From contig CM049316.1 of assembly GCA_026874595.1 (NCBI GenBank), forward strand, positions 22,283,839-22,347,838: 64,000 nucleotides of DNA, in the 5' to 3' direction. A program made the translations under genes and the position numbers. The first letter of the stretch is position 1. Each line of letters opens with the position of its first letter. This document shows positions 38,046 through 49,790 of this stretch, piece by piece. Under the pieces are notes generated by a model that was given only the letters and a program-made list of their open reading frames with translations, did no database searches and was not told the origin of the DNA. This DNA is from Sipunculus nudus (lineage: Eukaryota > Annelida > Sipuncula > Golfingiida > Sipunculidae).

Positions 38046-40518
38046 ACCCGATATATCATGCAGTTATATATCAGTTGCAACATGTATTTATTAGGGTTAA
38101 TACTATTTTATAATTTTTTGCTGTTGTTACTGTTGCTATTTTTTATATTAATCAGACCTCAACCTATATTGCTTTCACGTGTTAATCCCTGTATGAAACA
38201 TATATACATATATATTTTTTATAATTTTCTATGGGGAAATAAGTAAATAGCCAAGGGCTCTATGTATGTTTAATGTTATATTATTTTTTCATAATCATGA
38301 TCAACGAATAATTACAGTATATTATCAAGTTTGTCTGATGCAAATCTGCACACGTATGCATGGAACATTCATTTATGTGTAAATTCTACTTATTTCTATT
38401 CGGATTTATTCAAAAGTCCACGTGTGGAGTATATTATTAAATCCAACTGGAACCACATGCCACGCCCGAATTTGCATCAGCTTATGCAGGAAATCAGCCA
38501 TATCTGAACATGTCAAACCCAATGATCACAAGGGGCATACATAATCGCATATGGACGCTACTCGCAACAGTAACCCTTTATTAAAAACATCGTTCTCTGT
38601 GGGGTTGAAAAACTCGGGCATGCGCTGCCCTGGGGCTCCTGGAAGAACTTCCGCATTGTACCTCTGTCTTTTCACAATGAAGAGGCCAGCGGTGGCCACG
38701 TGCCAGGGCCTAATTACAGAAGGGTGAGAACAGGTTACGCATGAGTGACAACTCGTGTCCCTTCCGGCGAGCACTACCATATTGTTGCGTTAACGGACCT
38801 CCCTACATTAGGCGTGACACGGACACAAAAGGCAACCAGCGCCCAGCGTCCCCGCACGCTGGCTTTGGGGTGTTTACGGTAACTCTCGGTCGCTCTTCAT
38901 TTTGACCGGTGTATTTAGAAACATTGCCACAATGCTAATGAATTTCAACGTGTCAGATATCATTGATTGGATTAATCGATGCTTATACTGACATCCATGG
39001 GAACAAATGGAATTATGCCAAATGGAAATGGGCATTACCAAGTAAATGGTGATCCCAGAATTTCATACTTGACTTTATAATGCATGTTACCAATGCGTCA
39101 TGCATAAACCCAATAACAAACTTTAATCAGGAACTACATGTAGATAGCAGACAAAAGCTTATATATGTTTTGCATATATGGACAATATTTATAATATAAT
39201 TGACTTTGTATAACCACACACACAAACAAATATATATATATATATATATATATGGTAGAGCTATTTATTTAAATTGATATATAACTAAAATATATTTAAT
39301 TCGTCATGTTCCATATGATGATTCGTATATAGCAAACCAACAAAAATATCACTAAAAATACTCGGTATTCAGAAAAAGCCATGGTGAAACACCCTCTCTA
39401 TTATTAAAAAAGCGTTTTTAATCCTTGAACGTTGTTTTTTTTTATATCTTGTCAATCTTGTTTTTAATTTACGCTCCATTGTAAATTATTTTTATGGCGT
39501 ACATATATACATTATTGCATGAGAAATGTAAATTGGTGTTATATACGATATTGCTTTCTGTTCATTTTGAATTGATGTTATATCTAAAAATTGATTTTCT
39601 TCTATTTTGTACACGCATTATGTTCAATGTCCCTGTTTCTTGATGTAATGATAATTCATTGAATAATAACTGTATCAGTCACATTAACTTCAAAATATCA
39701 AAGTTGCTGTCTTTTTAAAATGAATTAATTTTTAAAGCAGATTTGTTTCAATAATTAACTATTTTAATTTAAGGTTTAAATGTAAATAATAATAATCATC
39801 ATCATCATCGTCATCATTTAAATATTGGTGTATGTCAAATATTACACATTGGAAAACGGTACTAACTGTAACACGCGAGGGGCGCAAGGCTCTACTATTA
39901 AGCATAGGTTTGTACACATAATTGGCTGTCAACACGAACCTTTGTTGTTAAATAACGGAACCTGTTGAAATAAGCACAAAGTGTTGCTGTCACGCGCCGA
40001 CAAAGGGCGCTGGAGTGGATTTCAGTTTGTGTCACTGAAAGTTGATTGAAGCACAGGGTGTTACGTAAAGTTGTATCCAGGGCAACTACATCCCGCGGCA
40101 TGCACGCTTGTATGTCGTCACGCATGCCGAACTTGACCGCGAAGTGAGCAGTACCGCACAAACTTTAGAACTCAAACCATTAACGGAATCAAAGGCACAC
40201 TAAAAACTAAATTAATCTAATTTTAATTAACAGGGTCCATAAATTTCTCTTTGTTCATTATATTTAACCTTTTTATGGTAAATCAGCTGATAATGTGGGT
40301 TTCAAGATAGCACGTTTGTAAATTAGCCATTTCATGACATTGACCAATTAGGCATGAAGTAGAATTGACAGGACTGTGTATGTATACCATGACAAACATA
40401 AAAAACACGACATCATGACGGTTGTGGTATGAAGTGCATTAAACGGATTTATATTTTAATGTGTATCTTACTATTTTTATTCTGAGGTATACAAGCTGAT
40501 CTTTATATCTTTCCTCTC

Positions 40519-40519
<1 letters not shown>

Positions 40520-40599
<80 letters not shown>
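40520..40599. repeat. (TA)n microsatellite
   Basis: About 80 bases, in intron 2. Confidence 0.97.
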
Positions 40600-40601
<2 letters not shown>

Positions 40602-41946
40602 GGGCTTTCGTAATAAAATTTAATAATGATAAAACAGAAAACAGTATACCAACTCATCAACGGGAGATCGGCTCTATTATTAAAAGCTAATAGTGAGATC
40701 AAATATAATAGGACCGGTGTGATGGGCGTTTTTTTTTTTTTTTTTTATTTTTTTAACCGTTGACTTCTCGTAATTTTGGCTTAATTAGCGAAAGAGCACA
40801 CGGACGGCATATGAACCGTGCTGGGAGAAACCGGTGCAAAAGTACTTTCCCTGAAGCCTTTTACCAATCATTATACCGTATACAGGAAAGTAAAAATGTC
40901 AGGAGCGCAGGATATAGAGATGAGCGAATAAGAGTCGCTCCCTGTTTTCTCTCCTCTTCAGCGACACAAAGACGTTCGAAACTCCAAGAAACTCGGAGAG
41001 ACGGAGATCAATAAAGATCCACTTATTAATTGCCATACAGACAAACAAATACGCGTTTTTTTACATAAGTGTGCGCCGGCTTGCTGCGATTTTACCTCGA
41101 GAAAGACTTCAAAGCCAATATCCATATTCGCGGCACTTGCGGGTTTTAAAATGCGCTCTCACCGACTTGAATACGGCTTAAGAAGTCCTTACGCGGCCGA
41201 GAGGGCTGACTCCCCGGGTTTATGTTTACCTTTTAAGGAGGCCGATTAAGTGCTAGAAGCGGAGAATACAATACTCTCACAAGGTCTTTTCATAACCTGT
41301 TCAATAAACGGAACGGTAGAAATTAGGTCCTTGAGCATTCCTTATGCATCTGTACGTTTGAAATACACTCCCTGTTATTCCATGACACACTGAGCTAAGA
41401 AATTACACAAAAAATATGACTGAATTGTGTGCCTTTTTTTCGCTTGACTGAGCTATTCAGCATTTATTGGCCACTCTTGTTTCTTTAAAAATAAGCCTGT
41501 TTCTAAGATATCCATATTGTAACGGTGTTGTAGAATATGGAATTTGAATGAGGTCTTAATATTAAAAACACACACACATATATATATATAATAAATTTAT
41601 ATTATAAATTATATTTGTTCACACAGTGCATTAATGAGAACAAATGAACAACTGTCGTATAGAAAATTATATATTAAAAGTTATTAATAAAGTAATAATA
41701 ATTAGTTTATAATGTTCACCGTATTGCTGTTCTATGACTTTAATAAATTAATTAGTAATTCTAAATTATTTTTCTAGGAACGGAATCTCGAACCCATTTA
41801 CCTGTTGTCTTTCTTATTTAGTTTAAGTAGATTTGTACACGGAAATACATGCACGCAGTCCTTCCTCTGATCAATATATGGAAGTACGAAAGTATAAGAG
41901 CTATGTATTGGTGATAAAGTCATATAAGTCGTCACAGAAAACTTAC

Positions 41947-42006
41947 CTTGTGTTTGTGGACTATGTTGGGGTGTCCAGGCACTTTTACCATAGGGAGCAG
42001 GGTCTG
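41947..42006 (-). CDS. FEV: FEV-like ETS transcription factor, 60-bp exon 2
   Basis: The reverse strand shows a pyrimidine-rich acceptor ending TTTCAG, 60 bases, then the donor GTAAGT. Joined to exon 1 it encodes ADPAPYGKSAWTPQHSPQTQ, and the leftover base makes a Gly codon with exon 3. It is phase 1 at both ends, so splicing it in or out keeps the frame. Human FEV also has a small middle exon between its first residues and the ETS exon, and the SAW element recalls the linker just before the ETS domain in ERG/FLI1 proteins. The first three exon bases are CAG, which makes a NAGNAG double acceptor and allows a form lacking one Ala. Introns are 796 bp upstream and 6559 bp downstream. Confidence 0.82.
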
Positions 42007-42049
42007 CTGAAACAGAAAACAAGAATTATCAGTGGACTGCGAAATGTAT

Positions 42050-42120
<71 letters not shown>

Positions 42121-42323
42121 TCCACACACAGATAATTCTTATGACCCAATATAGAAAACAAGCCATTCTTGGGTTCAATAGGTGTAAGTTTCATATTTAT
42201 TTTCAAAGATAATAGCTTATGTGTCTTCTTTTGTTCTTGTATATGCAGTATATTATGCCGCATCTGAATTTGATATATACATATATAACTAATGTTTAAG
42301 TGTTTAAGTGAAACTCCTTTATG

Positions 42324-42391
<68 letters not shown>

Positions 42392-42802
42392 AACAAACCC
42401 CTTATAATAAGACATCCTCATCAAAATTAAATTACATTAAGTTATTTATATATAAATTTATATTCAAGTTATGGCATTGGATGACACATGCAGGCTCGTG
42501 CTGTATTTTTTTTAATATAATAATTATAATTGCAAACAAAGTATACATATCATGCAATAAAAAATGTGTTTCATATACTATAAGGCTGAGGTATATGCCC
42601 CCAATAAAAATAAATAAAATGTTGCCCTTTTATTTCGGCATGTGTAGTAGCAATTGAATATTCTGAAGAATGTGTATTTATTTTTTATATGTTATTTATT
42701 GCTGTACAGGTAAAACTCTACTGAACATAAATATAGGTGTATACCTTATATGTTTTATGAATAAACATTAAAAAAAGGTAACTATATTAATAAAACTCTT
42801 AC
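42007..42802 (-). other. Intron 1 of the FEV-like gene
   Basis: GT-AG intron of 796 bp, AT-rich, holding a (TA)n array at 42332-42384 and a (TA)n/(AAT)n compound repeat at 42049-42121. Several minus-strand T-rich stretches occur, but no further convincing exon. Confidence 0.75.
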
Positions 42803-42887
42803 CTGGAAACATCATACTTGGTAATGAAGACAGGGTACATGTAGCTCTGTAATAGTCTGATGAGTTATGTTTAGTTATTCCCTGCAT
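42803..42887 (-). CDS. FEV: FEV-like ETS transcription factor, coding exon 1
   Basis: This exon gives the short N-terminus of an ETS-family DNA-binding protein. From the chosen ATG at 42887 it encodes 28 residues beginning MQGITKHNSSDYY and ending SLPSMMFP, plus one base of the next codon. It stops at a very good donor (CAG, then GTAAGA) at 42802. The phase-1 end fits the next exon exactly. The short N-terminus with no Pointed (PNT) domain is what FEV/Pet-1 has, whereas ERG and FLI1 carry a PNT domain here. An in-frame ATG at 42938 would add 17 residues (MATCFYGNF...). I prefer the downstream ATG because the model is then about 250 residues, close to human FEV (238). The exon probably extends 5' as leader to about 43134, below a TATA box. 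The family is secure; the exact start is not. Confidence 0.72.
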
Positions 42888-43021
42888 GAGTCCTTTTGTC
42901 TCTCGATCCGTAAAGTTTCCGTAAAAACAGGTGGCCATTAGGGGTTGAAAACGGTGTACCACCGTTAAAACAACACAGGTACCGCAAATGTCAGGTGTGG
43001 ATACGTCAAAATTCGACGCAG

Positions 43022-43114
43022 TCAGGAAATGCTCAAGCACTTGAGTCCCCGGTGGTTGTAGCAGACGACACACATCCGTTCAGAACGAGGCTGGTATCTT
43101 CGTGTTCCTCTCAT
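43022..43114 (-). other. Candidate upstream ORF in the 5' leader of the FEV-like gene
   Basis: If transcription starts near 43134, the first ATG of the message is at 43114. It opens a 30-codon frame (MRGTRRYQPRSERM...) ending in TGA at 43022, out of frame with the main protein and about 135 bases before its ATG. Such an upstream ORF would normally lower translation of the main frame. It depends wholly on the predicted start site. Confidence 0.25.
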
Positions 43115-43159
43115 CAACGCGGGCAGGAAAAGCCTGGAGATGATCCGCCCGCGACGCCA

Positions 43160-43244
43160 TTTATACACCGGGAGTGTTTAGTTATAATGTGATAACCTCA
43201 GCCAATGGCTGCCCTGCAATCCCAATTAAAGGAAATGATTGGCT
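43160..43244 (-). promoter_or_regulatory. Putative core promoter of the FEV-like gene (TATA, CCAAT and GATA motifs)
   Basis: On the reverse strand TATAAATGG lies at 43165-43157, about 278 bp upstream of the chosen ATG. A CCAAT box (AGCCAATC, 43244-43237) lies about 73 bp upstream of the TATA box, and a GATAA motif (plus strand, 43191-43195) lies between them. A second CCAAT is at 43203-43207 on the plus strand. The spacing suits a focused start near 43134. Vertebrate Pet1 is regulated by GATA factors and by itself, so the GATA motif and the GGAA sites upstream are plausible inputs, but motif matches this short are common by chance. Confidence 0.45.
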
Positions 43245-43900
43245 GTAAGAAACCGGCTACCGGCTCTTCCTCGAATCCGGGAGATCCTAGAATTCTAGGG
43301 GGAAGCTTTTGTCCGAACCTCCGGTTACAGCGCGCTATATCAATAGCTTCTCACTTGAGCGGCTGGTTTTAAGCCCTTTGCTACCTGACTTTTTCTGTAT
43401 TGCCGCTTGCTGTATGTTTCAGTGAGAATAAAACTCTCGGGGCTTATAAGTTTGAGTTTTAATACAATTTATTTCCGTGGAAGTTTGGCCTCCCAAACGT
43501 GCGGGAAAAATCCGAGCGCCTTCCCTGCGCGGGGGCGCATGAATACCAAACGGCGCTCCAGCACGTGCGGTATTGTTTACCTAAACGCGCGTCATTAGAG
43601 GGTTGACATTGTTGAAGCCCTTCTATTTTATACACATTCGCGTGACATCTCATCATTGAATAAATCTGCCTTTGCTTATATGGAATCAAATCGATATTTA
43701 TCGGGGTTTCAGGTGGGCAAAACATGTGGGAAAGAACGATGTCAGCGGAACCCGAGACAGTGTGAGAACTTAACGGAGGGGCGGACACCGGCCGGAAAGG
43801 AGACCCGCTCTCCGTAAACCGTGTCCTCCTCCGGAAACAAAAGTCATCAAACAGGGTCTTGTATTTTATATCCATTCATCATCGAAGCTCGTTAAATTTG
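43245..43900. other. GC-richer upstream region of the FEV-like gene
   Basis: Non-repetitive island directly upstream of the core promoter. It holds several GGAA-type ETS cores, for example within GGCCGGAAAGG near 43790 and CTCCGGAAAC near 43830, which would suit autoregulation. A minus-strand frame of 138 codons (43875-43459) is open, but its product resembles nothing I know and I read it as chance. Confidence 0.35.
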
Positions 43901-44767
43901 TAAGTATTTATGGCAAAATAAATAGGTTTAATTAATATACAGGTAATATAGGTAAATAAATTGTGACATAAACAAATAAAATATATATTAGATAAGGCAT
44001 AATATACAATGCTTTATTTTATATGGATACTTTAAACTGCAATTTTGTAGAAAATTTTTTCCCGATCGATTTATGGAAAAAATACAGTGTAAATGTCACA
44101 TAGAAGGAGTGCTTTAACCAAAATATGTTCACACCACACAGAGCGGACACTGATTTTTACATGTATATGTAAAATTCGGTAGTGTGGGTGAAAAATTATA
44201 TTTGTCGGATTATGTGAATAACTTTAAAAAGTATTGTACTATATAAATACACTGTTTATTAATTTAATGATTAAACATTTATGGTAATTATAATTACTAC
44301 CAACGATAGATAGAGGGAAATTTTCACGAAAAAATTCTAAGATCAAGCATCGCAAGACAGACAGTGAAACTTGTAATTTATCTAAAGATAATGTTTTATG
44401 ATATTTGTTTCTATATTGTCATGAATACATAGAAAAACAAGTTCAAACACACTACATATATACATCAAGTATATAGCTGTTTGTGCGGAAGTCATGTATA
44501 GGCGAAGCTACGTCTGTTGAACTATATTTTTTACAAAATGGTTCATACGTATATATAGACTTCTTCCAATGCGGCCATATATATGCAGTGTGAAGAATAC
44601 AACAACCGCCTCTGTTGGAGCACTATAATTTATCATTTACTAATATTTAACTGCATTCGTGATTCTTTTTTAAGTTTTAAACCTTTTGATAATAGCAACA
44701 TTGACATATTAAAATTACTTTCTACTGGAATTATTACATTGTATGACCATTTTCCCATTAATACTTT

Positions 44768-44804
<37 letters not shown>

Positions 44805-45159
44805 TATATTGATGCTCGAGATGCCAAAAATCTTACAAAGCAGGGCTCCCTACTCGAAGAAGAATTTGTAACATAAGCTTCTTCCGGTGTTCTCGCTTTT
44901 TCCCGACTTCCTGTTTAGGGACACAGAACACGGAATGTCTAGACACAGACACCTGTCTGGTTACAGATATATATGTCCCTATATATCTTTCTATTTATAG
45001 TGAATGTTGTCTGAATGACAGGTATTTGCAAATATAAAGTAATAAAAAGAGAACAAAAGATTTGTTTCTATTTATGAAGAAAGTTTATTCTAGAAAAAGG
45101 TAAAAGGCCGAAATTTCTTACAATGCAACAAAATTCTAAAGTCGTATCAAACCTCCCTA
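43901..45159. other. AT-rich intergenic sequence
   Basis: Contains (TA)n at 44769-44800. No gene seen. Confidence 0.45.
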
Positions 45160-45164
45160 ACAAC

Positions 45165-45170
45165 AACAAT

Positions 45171-45221
<51 letters not shown>

Positions 45222-45236
45222 TATAATAAAAATAAT
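45165..45236. repeat. (AAT)n trinucleotide microsatellite
   Basis: A run of AAT units producing a poly-Asn frame. Confidence 0.95.
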
Positions 45237-45653
45237 GTATCTGGATATATATGCGTGTTTGTCTGCATGTGTGTATATGTGCGCATGTGTGATTTTAAAT
45301 GTGCTATAGCATACTATTTAATACCATTTTGGTTTGAAATTAATTAACAGATTTTATTCTCATACAAATATAGATTTTAAACCTTTGGATACTGCATCAG
45401 ACATAACCAGTCCCATACATATATATATATACACGCGCACATGCTTCATGCTTCATGATATCCAATTTGACATGCTTACAAAACCGCTCAAATTTTCAGC
45501 CAACATGGTGAATATAGTATTCAATACCGTGAGATAAATCGTATATGTGTATTTGTCTAATTTGGTCGTTTTTAAGCAATAAAGCTAAATACCAGCCAAA
45601 TACATGTATATATAACCACAAATTTATACACCCATGCATGAATGTCCACAAAC

Positions 45654-45692
<39 letters not shown>

Positions 45693-46020
45693 GTGAGGGT
45701 GCGTGTATGTGTGTGAGTGTGTGGATCCACTTCAGCTTCATGCATACAGTTAATATTGTGTGACTGTTTAAGTGCCGAATGGCGTGTATATCCTATTGTT
45801 CAATATAGACACGCACTTAAGCTTATTAACCCGCTAACGTGTCCCCGTATACTGGGTTGTAATTATATCCATACCATATAGACCATACACATTTAATGAC
45901 TGCTGTCCTGAACTATAAATGGAACATGTAGATTTTAACTACCGACCGTCCTGGGCTGCTGTCATACAATGTGTGTGCTTTCCCTCTTAGCATAGTTTGC
46001 ATCATATTTCAGAGTGATGC
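45237..46020. other. AT-rich intergenic sequence
   Basis: Contains (TA)n at 45655-45684 and a GTGTGTG-rich tail. No gene seen. Confidence 0.45.
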
Positions 46021-46390
46021 ATGTAATAGTTGTAGCAGTAGTAGTAGTAATAATAGTTTGAGTAGTAGTAGTAGTAGTTGTTGTTGTAGTAGTAGTGTTG
46101 GTAGTAGTAATAGTAGTAGTAGTAGAAATATTAGTAGTAGTAGTAGTAGTGGTAATAGTTGTAATAGAAGTAGAAGTAGTAGTAGTAATAGTTGTAGCAG
46201 TAGTAGTAGTAATAGTTTTAGTAGCAGTTGTAGTAGTAGTAGTAATAGTAGTAGTAGTAGTTGAAATAGTGGAAGTATATATCAGTAGTAGTACAAATAG
46301 CAGTAGTAATATAGTAATATATTAGTATAGTAGTAATAATAGCTGTAGCAGTATAAGTAAAAGTTGTAGTAGTAGTAGTAGTAGCAGTCC
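46021..46390. repeat. (TAG)n trinucleotide tract
   Basis: About 370 bases of imperfect AGT/TAG triplets. The poly-Ser and poly-Val frames seen here are by-products. Confidence 0.92.
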
Positions 46391-46789
46391 AGGCCCCTCC
46401 CTCCTCCCGCACGCAGTGCTCCCCGTCCTCCCGGAATTTCACTTAGCCTAAACAATGATTACATTTTCTAAAACACAATCATGAAATTCCTTAAACTTCT
46501 TACCGCAGATTTGGGACTTATTTCATTATAAGACATTGCGCATGCAGTAATTAATGTACAATAATTCTACATTTCATTAGGTTGGATCATGCAAATATGA
46601 TTTTTTTAATTATTTCATCTTGTTTTATTTATATACTTCAATTGCCTTTGTTAAATATTTCGCCCCCCCCCCCCCCCCCCCCCAACCCTCAATCCTTGCT
46701 AAGCCACTGTAGTTACAGTAGTAACAGTAGTAGTAGTATGCTTCAGCGATTTTGCCTCCAGATGGCGCTCCTGCAGTAAACCCGTGCCC
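46391..46789. other. Intergenic sequence with a 21-base C run and CTCF-like motif
   Basis: C run at 46663-46683. CTCCAGATGGCGCTCCTG at 46756-46773 resembles a CTCF core. Confidence 0.4.
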
Positions 46790-46978
46790 TTAACTAGACT
46801 TGCTCCCTAAGTATTTTCGAAGTTGGTGTTTCACGACTTTGGCGACTTGATGGTGGTGGGGTGTCATCATTAGTCCAAAACTGAACTTGCCCCACTCTGC
46901 ATCGAACAAATGTGTCAATTTGTGCTTGCAAATGTGCTTGCTGAGAAGCTTCGCATGGGTGTATTCCATTCTCATCAA
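46790..46978 (-). CDS. Small coding-like ORF, unrecognised
   Basis: Sixty-two codons read MMRMEYTHAKLLSKHICKHK and continue with FDAEWGKFSFGLMMTPHHHQ, then KVVKHQLRKYLGSKSS and a stop. The frame is open for six more codons upstream to a stop at about 46997. The amino-acid mix (Lys, His, aromatic, few simple runs) and codons look like real coding sequence, unlike most frames in this AT-rich region. I do not recognise the family. No good splice acceptor lies upstream. It could be a small gene, a terminal exon or a retropseudogene piece. Confidence 0.3.
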   Translation of the reverse strand: MMRMEYTHAKLLSKHICKHKLTHLFDAEWGKFSFGLMMTPHHHQVAKVVKHQLRKYLGSKSS

Positions 46979-46997
46979 AGCACCCCGTTGGTCAAGT

Positions 46998-47880
46998 GCA
47001 GATTATTTGTTCTAACCACGTGTCCTATATGATTTAAACATACAACAGTAATAAGATAAGTAAATATCAATAACAGCTTATTTTTTTAAATTATAAATTG
47101 GTTCTTTTTATTATTGTAAAAAATGTAAAATTACTGAAATATACATGCACCTGAATCTAATTCTTCAACACATAAAATTAAGATAAATTAAAGATTATTA
47201 TTTAATTTATACAATTATGAATATGAATGATTATGAGTATGAATTTCATTTTCATATTGTATTTAATGTTTTGCTTTGACTTGAATTTCTTTTATTCCGT
47301 AACATTTTTTTCCTTTTCTTTTATTCACTTAGCAGAAAATGTATAAGTAGTCAATAATATATCAGGAGTTATTCAAAGAAAATACCATGAAATACCATGA
47401 AAAGGCAATTAAATTTCTTCAATTCATTTTTTCACTGGTGGTTGGAGCATGGTACTATACCAGCTCACATGTGACATATAAATATCGACAAGTATACAGA
47501 AATTAAAAAAATTGAGTTACAACCCATATATGATTTTTTTTTGGGGGGTGGGGGGGTGGGGGTTACATTTTTGTGTAGCGATACCAGCATATATATGCAT
47601 AAAATGTGTTAACAATTATATTAAAATTCGTTTACTACATTACAAAGGTTATAAATAATTAAACCATCTAAATATGTTAGGATATGTGGTATTGGCCTTG
47701 AAGAAAACGTTAAAATCGCAGTAATGATAATTCTTCCCATAATCAATGTTTTCGAGTATAATACATTTCAGTTAGAGGGATCTAGTTAAATATTTATGCC
47801 AAACCTTACCAACTGATTATCTGACATTTAAAATTGGTGATTATACGTGCCCGTATAAATCTTCATTTCATTGTTTCCCA
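46998..47880. other. AT-rich intergenic sequence
   Basis: Contains a G-rich GGGGTGGGGGGG stretch near 47540-47562. No gene seen. Confidence 0.4.
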
Positions 47881-49040
47881 CGGAAAAATATACCTCGCTT
47901 ATTGGTCACGTGATCATACGTTTGCACCTTGGTGGGTTTAACGAGATTGCGAAAGCACCGAATAAAAAACATTAACGTCGGCAGTTTCCTACAATACTAT
48001 AGTCTCAATTGATGTGAACGAATCTATGCCGGACGTCCCCACAGTAAGCGATATGTTAGATTTTTCTGGTTTTTGCGGTAGTCCTTTGTCGCCGAACTTT
48101 GCCGATCGATGAGCCTGTTATTCGACTCGGGCCCCGAGCAGTGATTTCTCCTCCCAAATACCGTGAGATCGCAGTTCTCTTCAGCTTCTCATAATATGCC
48201 CCGCATGCAAGTCTCCCTGCATTTAATTCTGTCAATATTTTGTGTGCAAACTGCGCAATAAAAATTAAATCCCAGCGCCCGACCCTATTTGCGCTCAGTT
48301 TTGTTTTGAGAGTAAGCCCGGCTTCCCTCGAAGCCGCCTTGTGCAGGCAGAATTCGTCGATATCACCGGGTGAGGTGATGCTATAGCGTTTCCTCAGTTC
48401 TTGCCTTCGCGAGCGTGTGATTCCAAAGCCCCCAGTAACTCGCCTAACATCGAACAAGTTCATGTTTACCCTGGCAGGCGAGGACCCCCAAAGCGGGGCT
48501 CATCAATCGATCGAGTTGTTATCCCCGCAAATACCACCGAATTAAGTTTATAGCCGTCACAATGACCGCTCAAAACGGCATTAATAGCGGATTATCAAGC
48601 CACCTAGAATTTAACTTTGCCAGCTTACACAAAGGACAGAAAAAATACTGCTGCATTTTGTGAGTGTTCGCGCTGGTCAGGCTGCAAGTGAGCGGTAATC
48701 CATGACCAGCGAAGCATATTTCCCAGCAATTGCTCTTTTCTGCATTGACTCATCGAGGCTGTTTAAGTGCGTGCATACCGCGCGTTCTCTTTCATTCACC
48801 GGCTATCAGCCCTTTATTCGCCACTAAAAGTGGTTTCCCTTTGACAGATTGCATGATATTCGAACTTGTGACTAGGCTGCGCTTATTAGCATTGTGCCCA
48901 CGTTTGATTATCCCGTGAAAATACATCTAGCATTTGCGAAAGGTTATAAATCAATGTTATACACGCAGTTCGCGGGAACCTTTTTGCGGCCTACTTCACT
49001 GGACAGTAATCTCCTTTCTCACAAGGGGTTTCTCGCGGTT
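47881..49040. other. GC-richer unique island with a 135-codon minus-strand frame
   Basis: The frame 48463-48056 (starting MNLFDVRRVTGGFGITRSRR) is open for 135 codons and is basic, but matches no family I know. Flanking splice sites are unclear. The island is free of simple repeats and lies about 5 kb upstream of the FEV-like promoter. A conserved non-coding element or a lineage-specific exon are both possible. Confidence 0.3.
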
Positions 49041-49244
49041 ATTCAAGGCCATATACTGTATTTATAGTCTGTCATGTGATATTTATTGATGTATTGCGAT
49101 TATTGGTTTGTATTTATTGCATAACGTTACTCGTTATGTATTATTCATGTTAAATGTCACTTATAGAGACATTGCTCGCTGAACAATTTGTATTTGACTA
49201 TATTTGTGATTTATATATTATATTTTTGTATATAATCTGCATTT

Positions 49245-49288
<44 letters not shown>

Positions 49289-49571
49289 TATCTTTAGAGA
49301 TTAAAACAAATCGAGTTGGAGCAAAATTTTGAAAAAAAACATTAATCGGATAAAAAATTAAAGAAGAAATGAAACTTTTAAGTACTGTAGTATTTTTCAA
49401 AGCAACGTGTTCGTTAATATTCAAATTTATGAATATAATATTTCCTAAATTTCCAAATATATGTATAAGCGGGTAAAATAATGACAATTACCAATATCTA
49501 ATATTAAATAAATATTATGAAAATATTAATTATTAATGTCAGTAGCATCAGATTATTAAAATCAAATACTA

Positions 49572-49629
<58 letters not shown>

Positions 49630-49790
49630 GAGTGGCGGCAAAACATTGCAATTAATTACATTCTTAGGATATTGAATTTAAAAGAAAATGCGTTTTAATG
49701 TAAATGTAATTAAATATTTATAATGAATCTTTTAAGTAATATGCCTATTCTTTATTTTCTTTATGATGTAAGAGGCTACTTAACGGTTTA
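49041..49790. other. AT-rich intergenic sequence with two (TA)n arrays
   Basis: TA arrays at 49250-49285 and 49576-49626. Confidence 0.6.

Larger units (their letters stand above)
35388..41946 (-). other. Intron 2 of the FEV-like gene, with GC-richer islands
   Basis: GT-AG intron of 6559 bp. It contains long (TA)n arrays (37269-37362, 37980-38042, 40520-40599) separated by GC-richer, non-repetitive islands at about 35800-36850, 38480-38910, 39870-40170 and 40740-41370. Open frames in these islands overlap in several frames and match no family I know. I looked for an extra phase-1 exon like the DPYQ-type linker exon of ERG/FLI1 and did not see one. The islands are reasonable places to look for enhancers. 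Confidence 0.7.

Noticed and set aside
42888-43073. Extending the FEV-like protein to the GTG-started frame at 43073
   Set aside because: The first codon is not ATG and the added sequence is not FEV-like; it is more likely 5' leader.
46021-46325. Long poly-Ser and poly-Val frames on the plus strand
   Set aside because: They are translations of an imperfect (TAG)n trinucleotide tract in different frames.
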